Positions 11,007-24,140 of a DNA stretch of 64,000 nucleotides are shown one piece after another. Where the stretch lies: contig BSYQ01000006.1 in assembly GCA_030272585.1 (NCBI GenBank), positions 3,001,001 through 3,065,000 of the forward strand, in the 5' to 3' direction. Numbering within the stretch: position 1 is the stretch's first letter; every line of letters starts with the position of its first letter. The position numbers and the translations under genes are program-made. This stretch comes from Bryopsis sp. KO-2023. Lineage: Eukaryota > Chlorophyta > Ulvophyceae > Bryopsidales > Bryopsidaceae. The notes beneath the pieces were generated by a model. It searched no databases, was not told where the DNA came from, and worked only from the letters and a program-made list of their open reading frames with translations.

Positions 11007-14000
11007 ATGGACGCCGGGAGAATGATCGGGCAAAAGAACGTGGCACTCCCATCCTCCAGCCAGCGCGTTGTTTCTCGAAGCATTCCGACCCAACGCCAGG
11101 TACCGCGCTTTTTCTCCGTGGAAAAAAGGCGGCTCACAGAGCTGCACTTCTTTGTCTTTTTTAAAAACCGACAGTCGATCAAGTTTTTGGATTCCTTTCG
11201 CTTTACGTCGTTCTTCGTGTTTTTCGTGAGTGAGTTTATGGGAGGTGTAGAACTGGAGCCTATTTTTTTTTCCAGTTTCTGCCAGCTTTTGTTCACTCTT
11301 TTTCTTTTCGTTGCCTTGTGCGATATGACGGTGAGTTTTTTTTTGTTTCTTTTGTGAAGGGAGTCGTTCGTTGCGGTCGGTTGCGGAATGTGGCGTGCAC
11401 AGCGAGCGGAGGAGTGCAGGTTAGGGAATTTTTTTTTACAGAAAATCAAAACAAGAAATAAAACATCTCAAAGAAAAAGAAAACACAGTAATTAATCAAT
11501 ACAAAAACAAAAAAATTGACACATATATAAAACAAACAAAAGCAACGAATCATTTAGAAAAATCCATTTGTACTCTGGTTTTGAAGATTTTTTTTTAAAT
11601 GATGGGGGAAAGGAAAGAAAAGCGGAAAAAATAAGAACGAAAATAAAAATATTTAATTCGAAAAACGATGCTCTGCTGTGCATTTTTTTGCTCCTGTGAT
11701 GTGTTGATGTGGATGCATGCATGCATGCATGGCTGGATCAATTCTCCAGGTGTCGAAGCAGGATCTCCCGAACAGTCGCATCAAATTGATCCTCACGGTG
11801 GATCCAGATTTCAACAAAGAGAGCTATGACAAGGTGTTGAAGGAGGTCAGAAAGATGACCAAGGTCAAGGGTTTCAGGCAAGGCAAAGAGGTGCCATTGC
11901 CGTTGCTGTACAATGCCGTGGGGGGCGAGGAAAGCTTCAGAGGAGAAGTCGTGAAAAACGTAGTGGAAAGAGCGACGGCAAAGGTTGGTTTTTTTCTGAA
12001 GGGAAAAAGAGAGTATTTGAGAATTTTTAAATACTTTTTTTTGTTGTTGTGTGGAGTGTGGATGATGTCATACTGAAGATTTTTTTTTCCCCCGCTGAAA
12101 ACTGTGCATCTAATTCTGTGGTTATGTGGGATTATAAAGATGCCAAACCATCCAGTGTTGCCAAATGTTTCCTGTTCTGCAGAAGTGAGCGATGCCTTAC
12201 TATGCCATATTCGATTTTTTAGAAAATAATAATTAATTTGATTAATTAATTAATTAATTGGAGGCTTAGCATTAGGCCTTGATTGATTCATTGAGCCTTC
12301 TGGGCCAGAGGATCGCAGGTTGAAATCCTAATGGGGTGGCAGATCTGCCCCGATCTTTCGGGGGTGGTTTTCAAGGATCCACTCTTGGGAATTTCATGTT
12401 AGCCCCATCAAGATACAAAAGCAAAAAATATATATCTAAAAAATATATCTTTCCATTTTGTTTGAAATAAATATATTTGCTGTTGAGATGCAGTCATCGT
12501 ATTGCAGGCTTTGGAAGAGTATGGGAGTTCTGCAATCGACAACAGCGATTCACTGGACACCAGTGCCCAAGATATGCTGAAATCTTTCAGCGTCGACAAG
12601 CCTTTTGTGTTTGATGTTTCCTTTGATGTGCTGGCCCCGGTCAAATGGAAATCCCCTTACAAAGACATCAAGGTGAGTTACAGAGGTAGAACAAACTGCA
12701 CGATCAGCTGGCCAAATTTCATCCCAGATGGCAATGAAAAGAAACTAAAATAAATTGAATTAAATTGCAGGTCGAGGTCCAAGCATCCGGGAATGAGGAA
12801 AGCGACAAAGCCACCGTAGAATTCGAGATTCGACAAATGCTGAAGCAAAAGGCCATCAACAGGATCGTCGCTCACAGAGGTATCCACCCCACATGTTTTC
12901 TCAATTTCAAGAAAATACGCATGTGTTGTTGCCAGGATTTCACCCTCCCCCCCCCCCGCAAAAAAAGAAAGAAAAAAAAAAAGAAAAAAAGGTTCCTCAT
13001 GTGCTATTCTTCGCTTTGTTTCTTTTTTATTTATTTGTTTGTTTTTTTTCCCTTCTCAGGTTTGGAGAATGGAGATCTGGCAATTCTCGACATCGATTTC
13101 ATTCGGTTGGACAGAAACGAATCGATTCCTGGAATGAAACAGGATAAATTCGCTTTTGATACGGACATGAAAGATGACTTAAGTACGTCTTGCTGTTATT
13201 AACTCTCTCAAAGACATCCCTCACCTTAGTATTTTCTGTCAAAAAATTTCACCAGTACCTGTGTACCGGGTACTGATGCAGACTAGTCGGCATGATTTAT
13301 TTATTTATTCATTTTATTTTTATTTTATTCACTTAGTCTTAATTTTGTTCAGCTGAAGTCACCTTTGTTTTTTATTAAATCAGATAACAACTGTCAGTGT
13401 ACCATTTATCTTTAAAAAAAAAAACAGTTCAGCATGTGGAAATGGGGGGGAAAACGACGTGACTATGATGTCACATTTCCTTCTCATTATTATTAATAAT
13501 ATTTTTATTGAAAAAATAGATAATACATTACAAAAATAGTTTTTCTTATTGTCATTTTGGTTGGTATCAAGTGGCATGTGTGTGATTCTCCGTATCTTCC
13601 TTTTTTTTGAGACAGAACTTTTTCAATATCTGGAGGGCATCAAAATCGGGGAGGAGAGGGAATTCAACATCACATTCCCTGACAATTGGGAGCCGAAAAT
13701 GAACAGGGGAGTCGAGGCCAAGGTCACGGTCAACTGCAGAGAGTTGTTCGAATGGGAATTCCCCGAATTGAACGACGAATTCGTGAAAGCCTCCGGTGCC
13801 GACATGACCGCCGAGGAATTCAAAGAGCAGCTGCTGGTCGGGACGAAAGCAAAGTAGGTATCCTTACAGAGAATTTTTTCGGATTAACTGGTCATTTTTT
13901 TGTTCGGAATCGGTGTCTTGGGCGATCAAACCAAATATTTAGCGGTGCTCAAGAAAAAACAAAAATGAAAAAGTGTGCTTTACATATTAAAACATCTGTC

Positions 14001-15395
14001 AGGGGTGGCAAAACCCTGGAGGGGTTTTAAGAAGGTCCGACAGGGGTTTCAGGAAACCTTGATCAAACTTGCTGCTTTTGTAGTTTTTTTTGTAATTTAT
14101 TTTTATGATTCGGTAATGGAATGTATTTTTTTTTGCTTAAAACAGGCGAGAGGAAGCCGACAGCTACAGAATTCAAGACGCTCTGTGCGAAGCTTTGGCC
14201 GAAATCGCCGAGATGGATGTTGCTGAGTCAGCCATTCAGGAGACAGGCAAGGCCAAATACCAAGAAGAACTCGTTCGCCTGCAATCTGCGGTACGTTGAT
14301 CCATATTTCCAAACAGCGTAACGCACTCCTGTCTGACTAGTCTTCCTCCCGCTTTCGCAACCTTTGACAAGCAAAAACCAAGAAAAATAAAAGAAGAATT
14401 TGCCCACACACACCTCCCCCCCAAAAAAAATAAAAATAATAATAAAAATAATAATAAGAATAATAAGAAAAACATAATGAATGTGGATTATCTTATCATT
14501 ATAAGCTAAAAGATGTATAAAGCCCATGAGGCCTGGGAGGGGGGAGAAATGTCTGGCATTTCCTCTTATTTGGGAAGTCAGACATGGGGTGTCTGTTGTT
14601 AATTCTGTGGATTTCATTTTTTTCTTTTTCTTTGTGGAGGTCAAAACACAAAAGAAAAGCGAGGAGTGGAAAATTAACCCAACAACAAAATTCCAAAAAA
14701 TCGGAAAAAAAAAGAAAACAGTGATTTTTTTTTTGTTCTTTTTTGAAAATGCTTGGCTCAATTATACCTGGGGTGCTGCAGGGTAAGTTGACATACGAAG
14801 CCGTCCAGCAACTGGCCAGGCCCGATTTGGTGGAGACCTACGTGAAAACTCACAGGGAGGAGTTGGAGGTTTATCAGAAAGCAATATGTGCATTGGAGGC
14901 CGTGGGGCGGGAAGAAAAACTTTCCGTCACTAAAGAGGAGCTCGATGAGGAATTCGATAACGCCAAGAAAGATTTCGAGGTGGGGAAAAAGGAAAAATAG
15001 AAGAAAAAGAAGGCAAAGCCGATCCATTGCTCTGTCAGTCTTTCATTTAAGAAACTCAATATTCAACTCACTGTTTCTGGAACCCCTCCCCACAGTCTAT
15101 ATCGACTTTATTACTGTTGGAGCAGTGAGCCCAGATCAATGATTTTTTGTACTATTTATTATTTATTTATTTAATTTAATTTAATATCAGCCTTGAGGTT
15201 ATATCTTTGAACAAAAAAGAAAGGATAATATTAAGAAATAATATTAAGGTCGCTTTTTGCTTGCTTTTCCAGGAGGAAGATTCTGATTTTGATCCGGAGC
15301 GGTTGAGAGAAATTTGTAAAGAGGTCTTGTCGACTCAAAAAGTTGTCAATTGGTTCAAAGATAACGGAGCCGTCACCGTGCTGCCTCCAGTCTGA
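11007..15395 (+). CDS. tig: Trigger factor, plastid-type ribosome-associated chaperone
   Basis: Ten exons join without a break in phase: 11007-11099, 11360-11419, 11750-11983, 12508-12672, 12771-12879, 13060-13182, 13616-13853, 14146-14290, 14782-14979 and 15273-15395, giving 495 aa. Residues 1-51 are basic and Ser-rich and end RNVACTASGGVQ, like a chloroplast transit peptide. The ribosome-binding domain follows, with the signature GFRQGKEVP at about residue 92 that docks bacterial-type trigger factor at the exit tunnel. The FKBP-like domain includes LEGIKIGEEREF and TFPDNW; the helical C-terminal domain follows and ends TVLPPV. Trigger factor binds nascent chains on bacterial-type ribosomes, so in a eukaryote this acts in the plastid. 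Length fits plant plastid homologues. The first two small exons are supported by phase and transit-peptide character only. Confidence 0.92.
12262..12345 (+). repeat. Possible tRNA-derived (SINE-like) segment
   Basis: Within a trigger factor intron, ttgattcattgagc followed by cagaggatcgcaggttgaaatcct resembles a decayed A box, anticodon region and B box (GGTTGAAATCC). No second copy was recognised in the window and no poly-A tail was seen, so the call is tentative. Confidence 0.3.
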
Positions 15396-16814
15396 CCAAA
15401 AAACGTAGCTCAGCAATTTTTTTTTGGAAATTGGCTTTTGGTGGGGGATAGAATCATAACTTTTCTTTTTTTTGTTTTTTTGAGCGACGAATGAGTTCTA
15501 GAAAAAAAAATTTTGAAATTGTACGGGAGGGTGGAAAGGCGTTCGAAAACGGGAGGAAGGAGGGGGAGGTGTTCTCTTCCCTGTGAATTGTTGTCTTAAA
15601 TTTTTTTTTCTTGAAATTTTATTCAGAAATTCGAAGAGAAAATTGCGCACCTCTTTCCGCACCCAGTTCAGCTTGCTGCTCATGCTGATGGCGAATTTTT
15701 CTTTTTCCGAAATGATTTGTTTTTCACAAGATAATTATCCTGGGGATGATCCGGGAGCTCCCCCCAATTCTTACAGAAGCAATGTCTCTGCCCACTACAG
15801 TTTATATCAATCCTTTGCCATTCAACCTCCACCAATTCAGTCACCCCAAAAAGCTGTAGGACCCAACACAATGGCCTGATGGATGCTGACTCAAAAACAG
15901 AAATCAAGTCTGCCAACACCCAGAACCTCTCTTGAGTTCTCCATTTCTCTGTCTGACTTAAGAAACCTCACACTACCAATCTGTGAAGCCCTGATTTCAT
16001 CTCCTCGACAAAAAAAATGCCACATGCATTGACCTCACCCCCTTTCCCCCACCTCAAGAAATTCAAGAACAATGATAAAACAAGTTTCATGGCCTTTATG
16101 AAATGATACATTTGAAAATGTTGCAGACTAATTTTTCCCATGTTTTCAGCAAGAGACATAATTTTTTTGTTTGTTTTTTTAACATAAAATCGCTCCCCCT
16201 CACTTATAAAATTACTAAGGCAAAGAATCCAGTAAAGGTTCTCAAATAATTCCTGGGCTATTGGTTACAGAATTAGTCATCATACAACCACTGCACAGAT
16301 TTTTTTTAATTGCATGTCGGTGGTGTCCAAAATAAATCGCAAATCCAAGGCCGGAACAGTCACAACATAGCTTTTACATCGAACAAACTCCCCCCCTCCC
16401 TCCCTAGAAAAAAACAGAAAGAAAGAAAGTGACGGTCTGTCAAATATGACTACAGTCTTATTTTTGTTTTTGTTTTCTTTTTCCCCTCAGTCGTCTTCAA
16501 CGGCCCAACTTTTTGCTATTAAAACCCTTTTGCTCCCTTTTTCTTTTCATTCTTGGACACCCAGGATGAAACAGAGAAAAACAGAAAAAAAGACGCACTT
16601 AACCAAACCTCACGACCTAAAAAAAAAAAAAAAAAACTGCTATAAAAAAAAAACGAAAAAACGAAACGAGTTTCGGATGCCATTCTTTTTTTTTTCTTTT
16701 TTTTCCCGCTTTCTTTTCCTCGAGCAATTTCAGAGTGTCTTTTTTTTCTTCATCTTTTTTGTTTTTTTTTCCTTTTTTTTCCGTGAAGTCTAAAATACAG
16801 ACACAAAGACGCAC
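15396..16814. other. Convergent intergenic region
   Basis: This lies between the 3' ends of the trigger factor gene (plus) and the secreted repeat protein gene (minus). It holds T-rich 3' UTR-like sequence, long A and T runs (16620-16800) and no frame with protein character. I see nothing else in it. Confidence 0.6.
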
Positions 16815-19388
16815 TCATGATTTCTCGGCCGTGGTTTCGACATTATCGCTGGATCCCACAGTTTCGTCGGCAACTTCCAGATTCACTTCAGCTTCTGCTT
16901 TTTTCTTGGCCTTTTTCTTTGGGTTTTTTTTGTCTTTTTTCTTTTCTGAGGCTTCCTCAACGGGTACATCCACCACCTCTTTGTCCGAAACTGCAGGCTC
17001 TTCATCAAGCGTCGACTCGGGTTTACCGGAAGCTTCCGCATCCACTGATTCCACGTTTTTCGTGTCTGGCGTCGTAACGATATCACACTCCGCACCTTGA
17101 TCAGGTGTGAAAATACACCTACAAATCGACAGTAGACATTTTTTGGTAAAAATGTGAGGGAAAGTGACTGCAGGGGAGTTCGATTGGAAGGGGAAATTGC
17201 CCTCCAGCCTTTGAGAATTTGCATGTAGTGCCGGCAGTGCGCCCCAAAACAATGAGCCATTCGGTTTGTAGGGGCCGTTTGGGGTGGACTTTGGGATCAG
17301 GTGGAGGTTTGCGGAAAAAAAAATAAAATTACGGAGTGATCAGGTGGAGGTTTGCGAAGAAGAAAAAAAATTCAGAGTGAACTTGGTTTAATCTTTGTTA
17401 AATGTGGGTGGTGTAGGCAACAGGAAAACTGGTTCATTGAAGGGGGAGTCCTAAAAACATTAATCTGGCACCGGTTAAGGGACATGGGAATTTAAGCAAC
17501 ATGTTATCATGCATTGATACGAATAAGAAAGAAAAAAAGGATGAAGACACTGGAGTTTGCCCCAATATTGAGGCAAAACCAGCAAAACTCGTCCGATCAA
17601 ACTCAGAATAAAGAAAATCTTTTCGGATCGGCAGCTTACCTTCCAAAATCGCCCACAGGGAGCTCGAAAAACACCCCCTTTGAAAAGATGGGGATTTCAG
17701 CTCCGAATGGTGCTGGCACGCAAACTGCTATGGGCTCCCCCTTGAAGCTGGTTGCCATGCACAGCGCCGCTCCCTCCGGAATGATGATTTCATTTTTCTT
17801 TATCAAGGCATCGTCAATCACCACGAACTCTAACTCCTTGCAGTTCAAGTCGGCCTTGTTTTTCTCCCCGGGCGTCATCTCGCAACTGACCAGAGAAAAA
17901 AAGGAGGAAAAAACGAACAGATAGTTTCAAGTGATCTTGGATGTCGCAAATTCAAAGGATGGACTGCGCAGCTCTTTGTTCCCCCCCCCCAAAAAAAATG
18001 AGCTACTTGATGTGACTGAAATCCGCTCCTGCAACCCATATGCATGCGATTTGAATCATGTGGTCCCGTACAGCTTTGCTGTGTCATTATTCCTACCTTT
18101 CAAAAGCTCCTGCTGGCATGGTGACTGTGGTGCCCTCACCAAAAGTGGGTTCCTCTTTTCCAGACATCGGTGGCTCACAAGACACCGACAACGATTCTCC
18201 CTTCAGATTCTTGGCACTGCATTTTGCAGCACCGACCGGAACGGTGACTTCCAGTCCGTTCACTTCTGGTTTTGGGATGACCACCTGAGCGAGCTCCAAA
18301 CACGACAGCAAAATTGCCGAGTTCTGGGGGGTGATCTCGCATCTGGAATAAAAAATGAAACCAGGAAAATCAACATTTCTTCTTGCTGAAAAGCAGTGCA
18401 CTGATGCCTGCAGGTATCAGATTTTGCCGATTGGTTTCCATGGTTGTTCACCTTTGGAACGGCCCCTCCGGAATCTCCACCATTGCACCCTTGGCAAAGT
18501 ACTCCTCCGTGGAGCCTGGTCCAGGTGAATCACACTTGACGCTGGGCTCTTCCCCCTTTTGGAGCCTTGTGGCTGTACATTTCACCGCGCCGTATGGAAG
18601 TGCCAACTCCCTGCCGGCCAGAATGACTTCCTCGATGATGATGGGAGGAATCGCAAGGCATGCCACAAGGGGTTTCTTTTCGATCGGGAATCGAGCCTCG
18701 ATCATGCATGATTGGAGCTCCCCGAGACCGAGGTCGACGTCGGTGTTTACCTGAAAATAGGGTTCTTCTGGGTTCTTTGGCTCTTTGCAGTTGATGTCAG
18801 GCTGGGGCAGATCCACTTTCACGAAGCATTTGGCATAGCCAGCAGGAACTGACACGATAGTGCCATTTATATCTGGCTCACCGAGCTGTGTGAGATGCCG
18901 CCCTGAGTAACATGGTGGAGTAGCACCGAAATTCCTCAGATTTCATGTTGTAAAATGGAACAAAAAACTGAATGGTTTGTGCGAAGGAATGGACTTCGAA
19001 TTAGGGGAAGGGCAGACGCAAATGGAGATATTGGAACACAACATCCCCCCCCGCAAAAAAACAAAATGTTTCGGTTGGGTTAGTATCGAGATTTTCGATG
19101 ACAGAGGTGCCCCCCAGAACGTGGTTCCACTTTCAACGCGGTTGCGCGTCTCGTGCCCCTATTTCCGCTTGTCTTTTGGAGAGCTAAGAGACTCGTGGTG
19201 TTTCCATGCATTACAAACACAAACCCAAACCCAAGAAAACCAGTTCCACGGGGGCGGCAATAGCGCGCAGTAAGTCTCGAGGGGGCAACTATTCCTCCCT
19301 GCGTGCCCACCCACCCACCTGCGCTGAATCCGAAAAGGATGGCGATGAACACGGCCGAGCATGCTGCCGCATTCACACCTCTTCTCAT
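16815..19388 (-). CDS. Secreted protein of tandem Cys-containing modules with Lys-rich tail
   Basis: Five exons in phase: 19388-19319, 18902-18452, 18342-18097, 17885-17640 and 17118-16815, giving 438 aa. Exon 1 encodes a signal peptide: MRRGVNAAAC then a hydrophobic stretch FIAILFGFSAG. The body is built of modules of about 80 aa with the pattern hydrophobic-P-x-G-A-x-x-C, then K-G-E, V-x-C, G-x-x-x-F-x-x-G, P-x-G-x-F-x-R and then C-E-x-T-P. Examples are VPVGAAKCSAKNLKGE, IPEGAALCMATSFKGE and LPYGAVKCTATRLQKGE. Exons 3 and 4 are both exactly 246 nt and bounded by phase 2 introns at the same FxR/C point, so each is one module. The C-terminus is acidic, then KKKDKKNPKKKAKKK, then acidic again. 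I do not recognise the family. Extracellular or vacuolar location is inferred from the signal peptide. Confidence 0.78.
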
Positions 19389-20181
19389 TGTGTCGGAACT
19401 GTGTTCCACCAATCTTGACGGAATTTTGTGGCAGGAATATATGTTTTTTCGTCACTCATCCAATTTTCCTCCTCCTTCTCGCACCCTAATTCCGTCCTCA
19501 CCACGTGAAAGGGTGAAGTGTACGAATCCGCGGGCAGTTCATTTTGTGTTTTTTGGTCGGTTTTGACGTTTCCCTGGTTCTTGATTGATTCAGGACCCAG
19601 AGTGGCATGTGTTTGAACGATCGATGTTCTTGGTGGCCCTCTTTTCGACTGAGTTGTATTTTGTGAGTGAGAGGATTAGTGCTGCGTTTTTCAGGGACGA
19701 GGCAAATGCGATGAATTCGATGGTGTTCCTTATGGTGTTTTGTGTTGGGTATGTGTGGATGAGTTCAGGTTGTAATGGGGCGTGCTTCTACCTGAGCCCA
19801 CAAACCAATCGATGTATTCTTCAACCAAATCGATTCAAACCTTTTGAGAAATTGAAACGTGCTCTACTGAAATAAATGGGTGTCCGGTGGCAAATCGTTA
19901 CAAAATCCGATAACAAGAAGAAAGGGCGAGTTATTTTCTTTTGAAAAGGGAAATCGCCACTGATTTCGACTTGTTCGACTCCATAGAGGGCTAGCGAATT
20001 TCGACCCTGTAGATGATAATGTAGTTTTTTGAGTCTGCTCCAGTTGTTGTAGGGGCATGGATGGGGGTTGGACAGGCTTTTTTTTCACTGAAGTGGACTC
20101 CAGCGACGTTTTCACATTGTAAAATCCTGCAGATGCAGGAAAAGAATGGTACTAAATGACGCAACAAATCCTATTATGCAG
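19389..20181. other. Intergenic; one possible plus-strand exon
   Basis: An interval at about 19594-19663 is framed by an acceptor (gattcag) and a donor (gtgagtgag) and reads DPEWHVFERSMFLVALFSTE, which has protein character. It could not be linked in phase to the following gene, so it is left as a note. Nothing else is seen. Confidence 0.4.
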
Positions 20182-23100
20182 TCCAACTTCCTTCCTCGGA
20201 CGGTCTTTTGGAGGGGCTCGTGTGGCTCAAGTTGAAAACACTTTCGTCGACCGGAATCCCATACACCCGATTTCGTGCAGCTGTCGTGAACCACGTCGGC
20301 GAGAGCTTTTGTCGGAATGGAGGAGCCCAACGGAGTAGGCGAGCGAAGGTCAGTTGCTCATCGTTTCATTCCGTGGGGTCGCCTCTACCTTGGTGGTAAC
20401 GTCGAGGTTGTTGGGTGTTCTTGGGGAAGAGTTTGGCGCGGATGAGGCGGAAACGCGAAAAGCGCGATGGTTGCGGTGTTGCGGGGTGGGGGATTTGAAA
20501 GTCAATGTCGGTGGTGCGTGGCAGGAGCCGGAGTCCGAGCCGAAGCGGGTCGAGGAGCAGGAGCCCTGCGCCTTCTCGTTCACCCGAGCGGAGTGATAGA
20601 TCGGCCGATGGTGCGGTGCCAGGAAAAAAAACACTGCTTCCGATTTATTGCCTGCGCTGAAAGTCATGCGGGGTTGCGTCATCCACGCAGCGACAACACG
20701 CCTTAGGTGTCTCCACAGTTGGAAACTCGTTCTCCCACCAGCCATCCCGAAAAACATGCACACTTCCTTGAATGCGAGGAACGCATCGCCGAAGCGCGAC
20801 GCGACGCCCGGGCCTACTTCGCTGCTCCTGGTTTCGGAAAGAGAAAAAAAGAGAAAAAAAACCCTTTCTGTTTCCGGCGAGGCTCTAAAAGAAATGCTGT
20901 TGTTTTTTTTGGCGTGTTGGCTCCAGTCGATTCGACTGTCTGTTTTTTGGGACGGGCCGCTCTCAGGATTTCTCTGCGGCTTGCGCAACATGCACACATA
21001 GCGTCGAAATCCCTTTCGGCGTAGATTTGCAGCACCACAGACACAATAGCGGCTTTGCAGCGCAGCTGCCGCTTGTTCAGGTGCCCCTGGTGTTTGAGAT
21101 TTCTTACTACAATGTACTAGAAGAGAAAGGAAAAAAAAAAATACAAACCCACCACCAACCAGAGCTAAAAAAAAAAAAAAAAAAAGAGGGGATCCTGGGC
21201 AAATGATCCTGGTTCAAACCGGACAGGAGAAGAGTGGCTCAGGAAAGTCGGGGGGTTTGAAGATTGTGGATAGGCAATGGATGAGGAGAAACTGTGTTGG
21301 GCTGAGAGGAGGGCTTGAAAGGATTTGGCTTTCTTCCTTTGCATTGTAGGTGAACCGGCAAAAAAGTCAGACAAAAGTGGCAGTAAAAGCAAAAGCAAAA
21401 GCAGGAGTGCGAGTCGCAGTCGGAGCAGGAGCCGGAGTTACAGTCGATCCAGGAGCAGGTACTTGATGAATTTTTTTTTAATAATTATTGTTAGATTTTT
21501 TTGGATTGAAAGGCTGATGTTGGGCCTCGGAGACAAGACCATTATAATAAATAAGTATGTTTGAAACTAATTCAGAAATATATACATATATATATATATA
21601 ATTTGTAGCTTTTTTTTACGATGTCTGTGTCCATATTATTTCTTATATCTGAAATAAGAAAAAAAGATGGTTTTTTTAATATAAAATTGATTTTTGTTTC
21701 ACTCCAAATGATGGTGCCCCCCGCGTGCTTGAAAGTAACATTTGGAAAAACCAAACATAAACAATAAAATTATTACTATTATTTGCATTTTTTTTGTTTT
21801 GAATCCAATATGCTCATAGATCATCATCAAGGCGGCGTAGTCGGTCGTATTCACGTAGTCGCTCGAGAAGCCGAGGATATAAATACAGTCGCAGTCTGTC
21901 CAGGAGCCGAAGCAGAAGTCGGAGCTTGTCCCCTTATCGACAGGGGCGTGGGAGGCTGTATTCACGGTCCCCCAAGTATCGATCCAGATCGCACAGTCCA
22001 ACCCCTTGGAGGGTGAGGTCCAAGAATATTTGTCTTTGTTACCCCAAAAAACAAAATAAAATACTAAGAAGAATATTAAGAAGAAGAATATAACACCAGT
22101 TTATTGTGGAAGAATTAGCATGTAAAAATTAGTAATGTAAGATTTTTTTTGGTGTGTGAATATCTCAATTTAGTTTGAATTTTCATGCCTGAAAATATAT
22201 CGCCAAGAGAATAAAAAAAAATCAAATTGAAAATCTTTGTTTCTATGTGAAAATATAAAAAAAATGACCCTGATTGGCCCTGTGTTTGTGGAATTTAACC
22301 GCTGCAACTCGTTCCAATACTTGCTATCCTTTCAAAACAAGCATTGGAGTCAGCAGGACTCAATTTCGGTTTTTGTGGAAAATAAATTCCCTTTTTCCCT
22401 TTTCTTTTCCCCTTTAAAATAATAATAAAAAACAACATTTCGGATCGTTTTGCTTTCCTGAGAGTGAATTATTCCGGAGTACTGTCTCTGCAAATGCGGT
22501 TTCGGTCCTTTGGTTGAGGAATTCCGTCTGTGTACCGCAGAAAAAAATAGACTGGCTTATTGACCGTGGGTACATGAAGTCCTCCGACATCGACAGCTAC
22601 ACCATGGAGCAGCTGGCAGGTAGACTCTTGTTAAATCCGCTTTTTTGTCTAAGGAATGTTAAATAAAGATGTTTTTCTTTGTTTTTTTTTTTCCCTTTCA
22701 AGCCATGGAAAAATAATAATAAAAATTCCAGGTTTAACACCACCATGAAACTACAAAACGAAACGTCGACCCACTGTTTATGCCTGATTGAAAAATTCTG
22801 GGGATTCCTCTGAACAAATCGTTATTCATATTTTCATCATCTGTTTTAGAATAGAACAGCAATTAGGATCGGGAAATCATATAAAAAAAAAGATCCCCAA
22901 TCAGGCAACTCCTCATTTTTTTACTGGTTGTATGAGTGTGTCCCCCCTCCCCTCATATTGTGTTTGTTTTTGTGTTTGAATGTACAGATTTGGGGGACGG
23001 TCTGGCAGACAATGTAGTGCAGAGGTTTTCAGAGGTCAATTTCAGCCGGATCACGAACAAGAGTGGGTTTTTGATGGGGATAGTACGACGTATACAGCAA

Positions 23101-24140
23101 GATGGACCCGACAAAGGAAATGGAAACCTTGATATTCTGCCCAGGGCTGTCCGCCACAGAATGAGGGAGCTGATCGACAAGGTATTGTCGAGAGCAGACT
23201 CAGCGGATTCCTACGTTAAAGAGGTCACACAAGAGGTTTTCTTTACAAATATATCTCAAATATAGAAACGACACGGAAGGAATATGATATATTGCTCGTC
23301 CATTTTTTTCCATTTTGCGTTGGGATTATACGGAAAGAGAGAGTGACGTTTCCGAAATCACCACATTGTCCAGTTCTGAAAGCTGCTCAGTGCGCTCATA
23401 TCTTCTGACGCCTCCATTCCTGTTGTATGTTTTTCTTGTTGCTATGGGAAAAAAAGGGTCGTTTGAGAAGAACAGACATCGATATGCGGATGTGTCGGGC
23501 CCTGGCAGACTTGCCGTCTGACGTGGGGTTGGAAGCGGTGGACAAGTTTGCTGCGGCGAATTTGGACGGAGTGAGAAGCAAGACGGGGTTCATCATGGGG
23601 ATCATAAAAAGATTACAAAGCGACTGTCCTCGTTATCGACCGGAGCGGTCGGAGCGCTCCGAGAGATCGGAGAGGTACGAAAAAAACAGAGATTTTGACC
23701 CCCCCAATAAAATTACTATTTTTTGGCAGTGTGTGTGTGTATTTGGGAACGTTCGGATTGATTTTTGAATTGTGGTGTCAAAGAAGTTATATCGAAAAAT
23801 GAAAAATGAAAAAAATGGAAATTGAAGAAGTTGGATGTGAGTGTGGTGGAAGAACAGAAAACCACAGTTGGACCAGAAAAAAAAGTGTCATTAGTCTTCT
23901 GAATTAATTCTAATTCTGATTGATTCTTCTAAATTAATTCTTAAAAAATATGAAAAAAATAATATTGTTTGTTTATTTTAAAATTTTTCACCTCGCAATG
24001 ATTGTAAATCCTGGTGTGTGCGTGTGCTAAAGATGTCCTTGTGTGTGGTGTGTGTCATTTTTTTTTGCATGTTTATTTATAGACATGACAGGTATGACAG
24101 ACGGGATCGACATGACCGAGGAGGTTATGATTGGCGATAA
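20182..24140 (+). CDS. RS-domain protein with two hnRNP-Q/R acidic-type (AcD) domains
   Basis: Exons: 20182-20348, 20707-20830, 21350-21458, 21820-22012, 22541-22619, 22988-23181, 23457-23674 and 24083-24140; all join in phase to TAA at 24138. The true start was not found, so the 5' end is open. The donor after 20830 (gtttcg) is weak, so the first two exons are less sure. Exons 3 and 4 encode an RS region (SKSKSKSRSASRSRSRSRSY and on to RSHSPTPWR). Exons 5-6 and 7 each encode an AcD-like helical domain: SDIDSYTMEQLA... NFSRITNKSGFLMGIVRR, and TDIDMRMCRALADL... LDGVRSKTGFIMGIIKRL. In animal hnRNP Q/R the AcD precedes RRMs; here no RRM is present. The tail is RSERSERSER then RHDRYDRRDRHDRGGYDWR. 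A nuclear role in pre-mRNA processing is inferred from the RS domain. Confidence 0.82.

Noticed and set aside
20350..20997. 215-codon minus-strand frame
   Set aside because: Overlaps the plus-strand exon 20707-20830, which fits the phase of its neighbours; composition is not protein-like.
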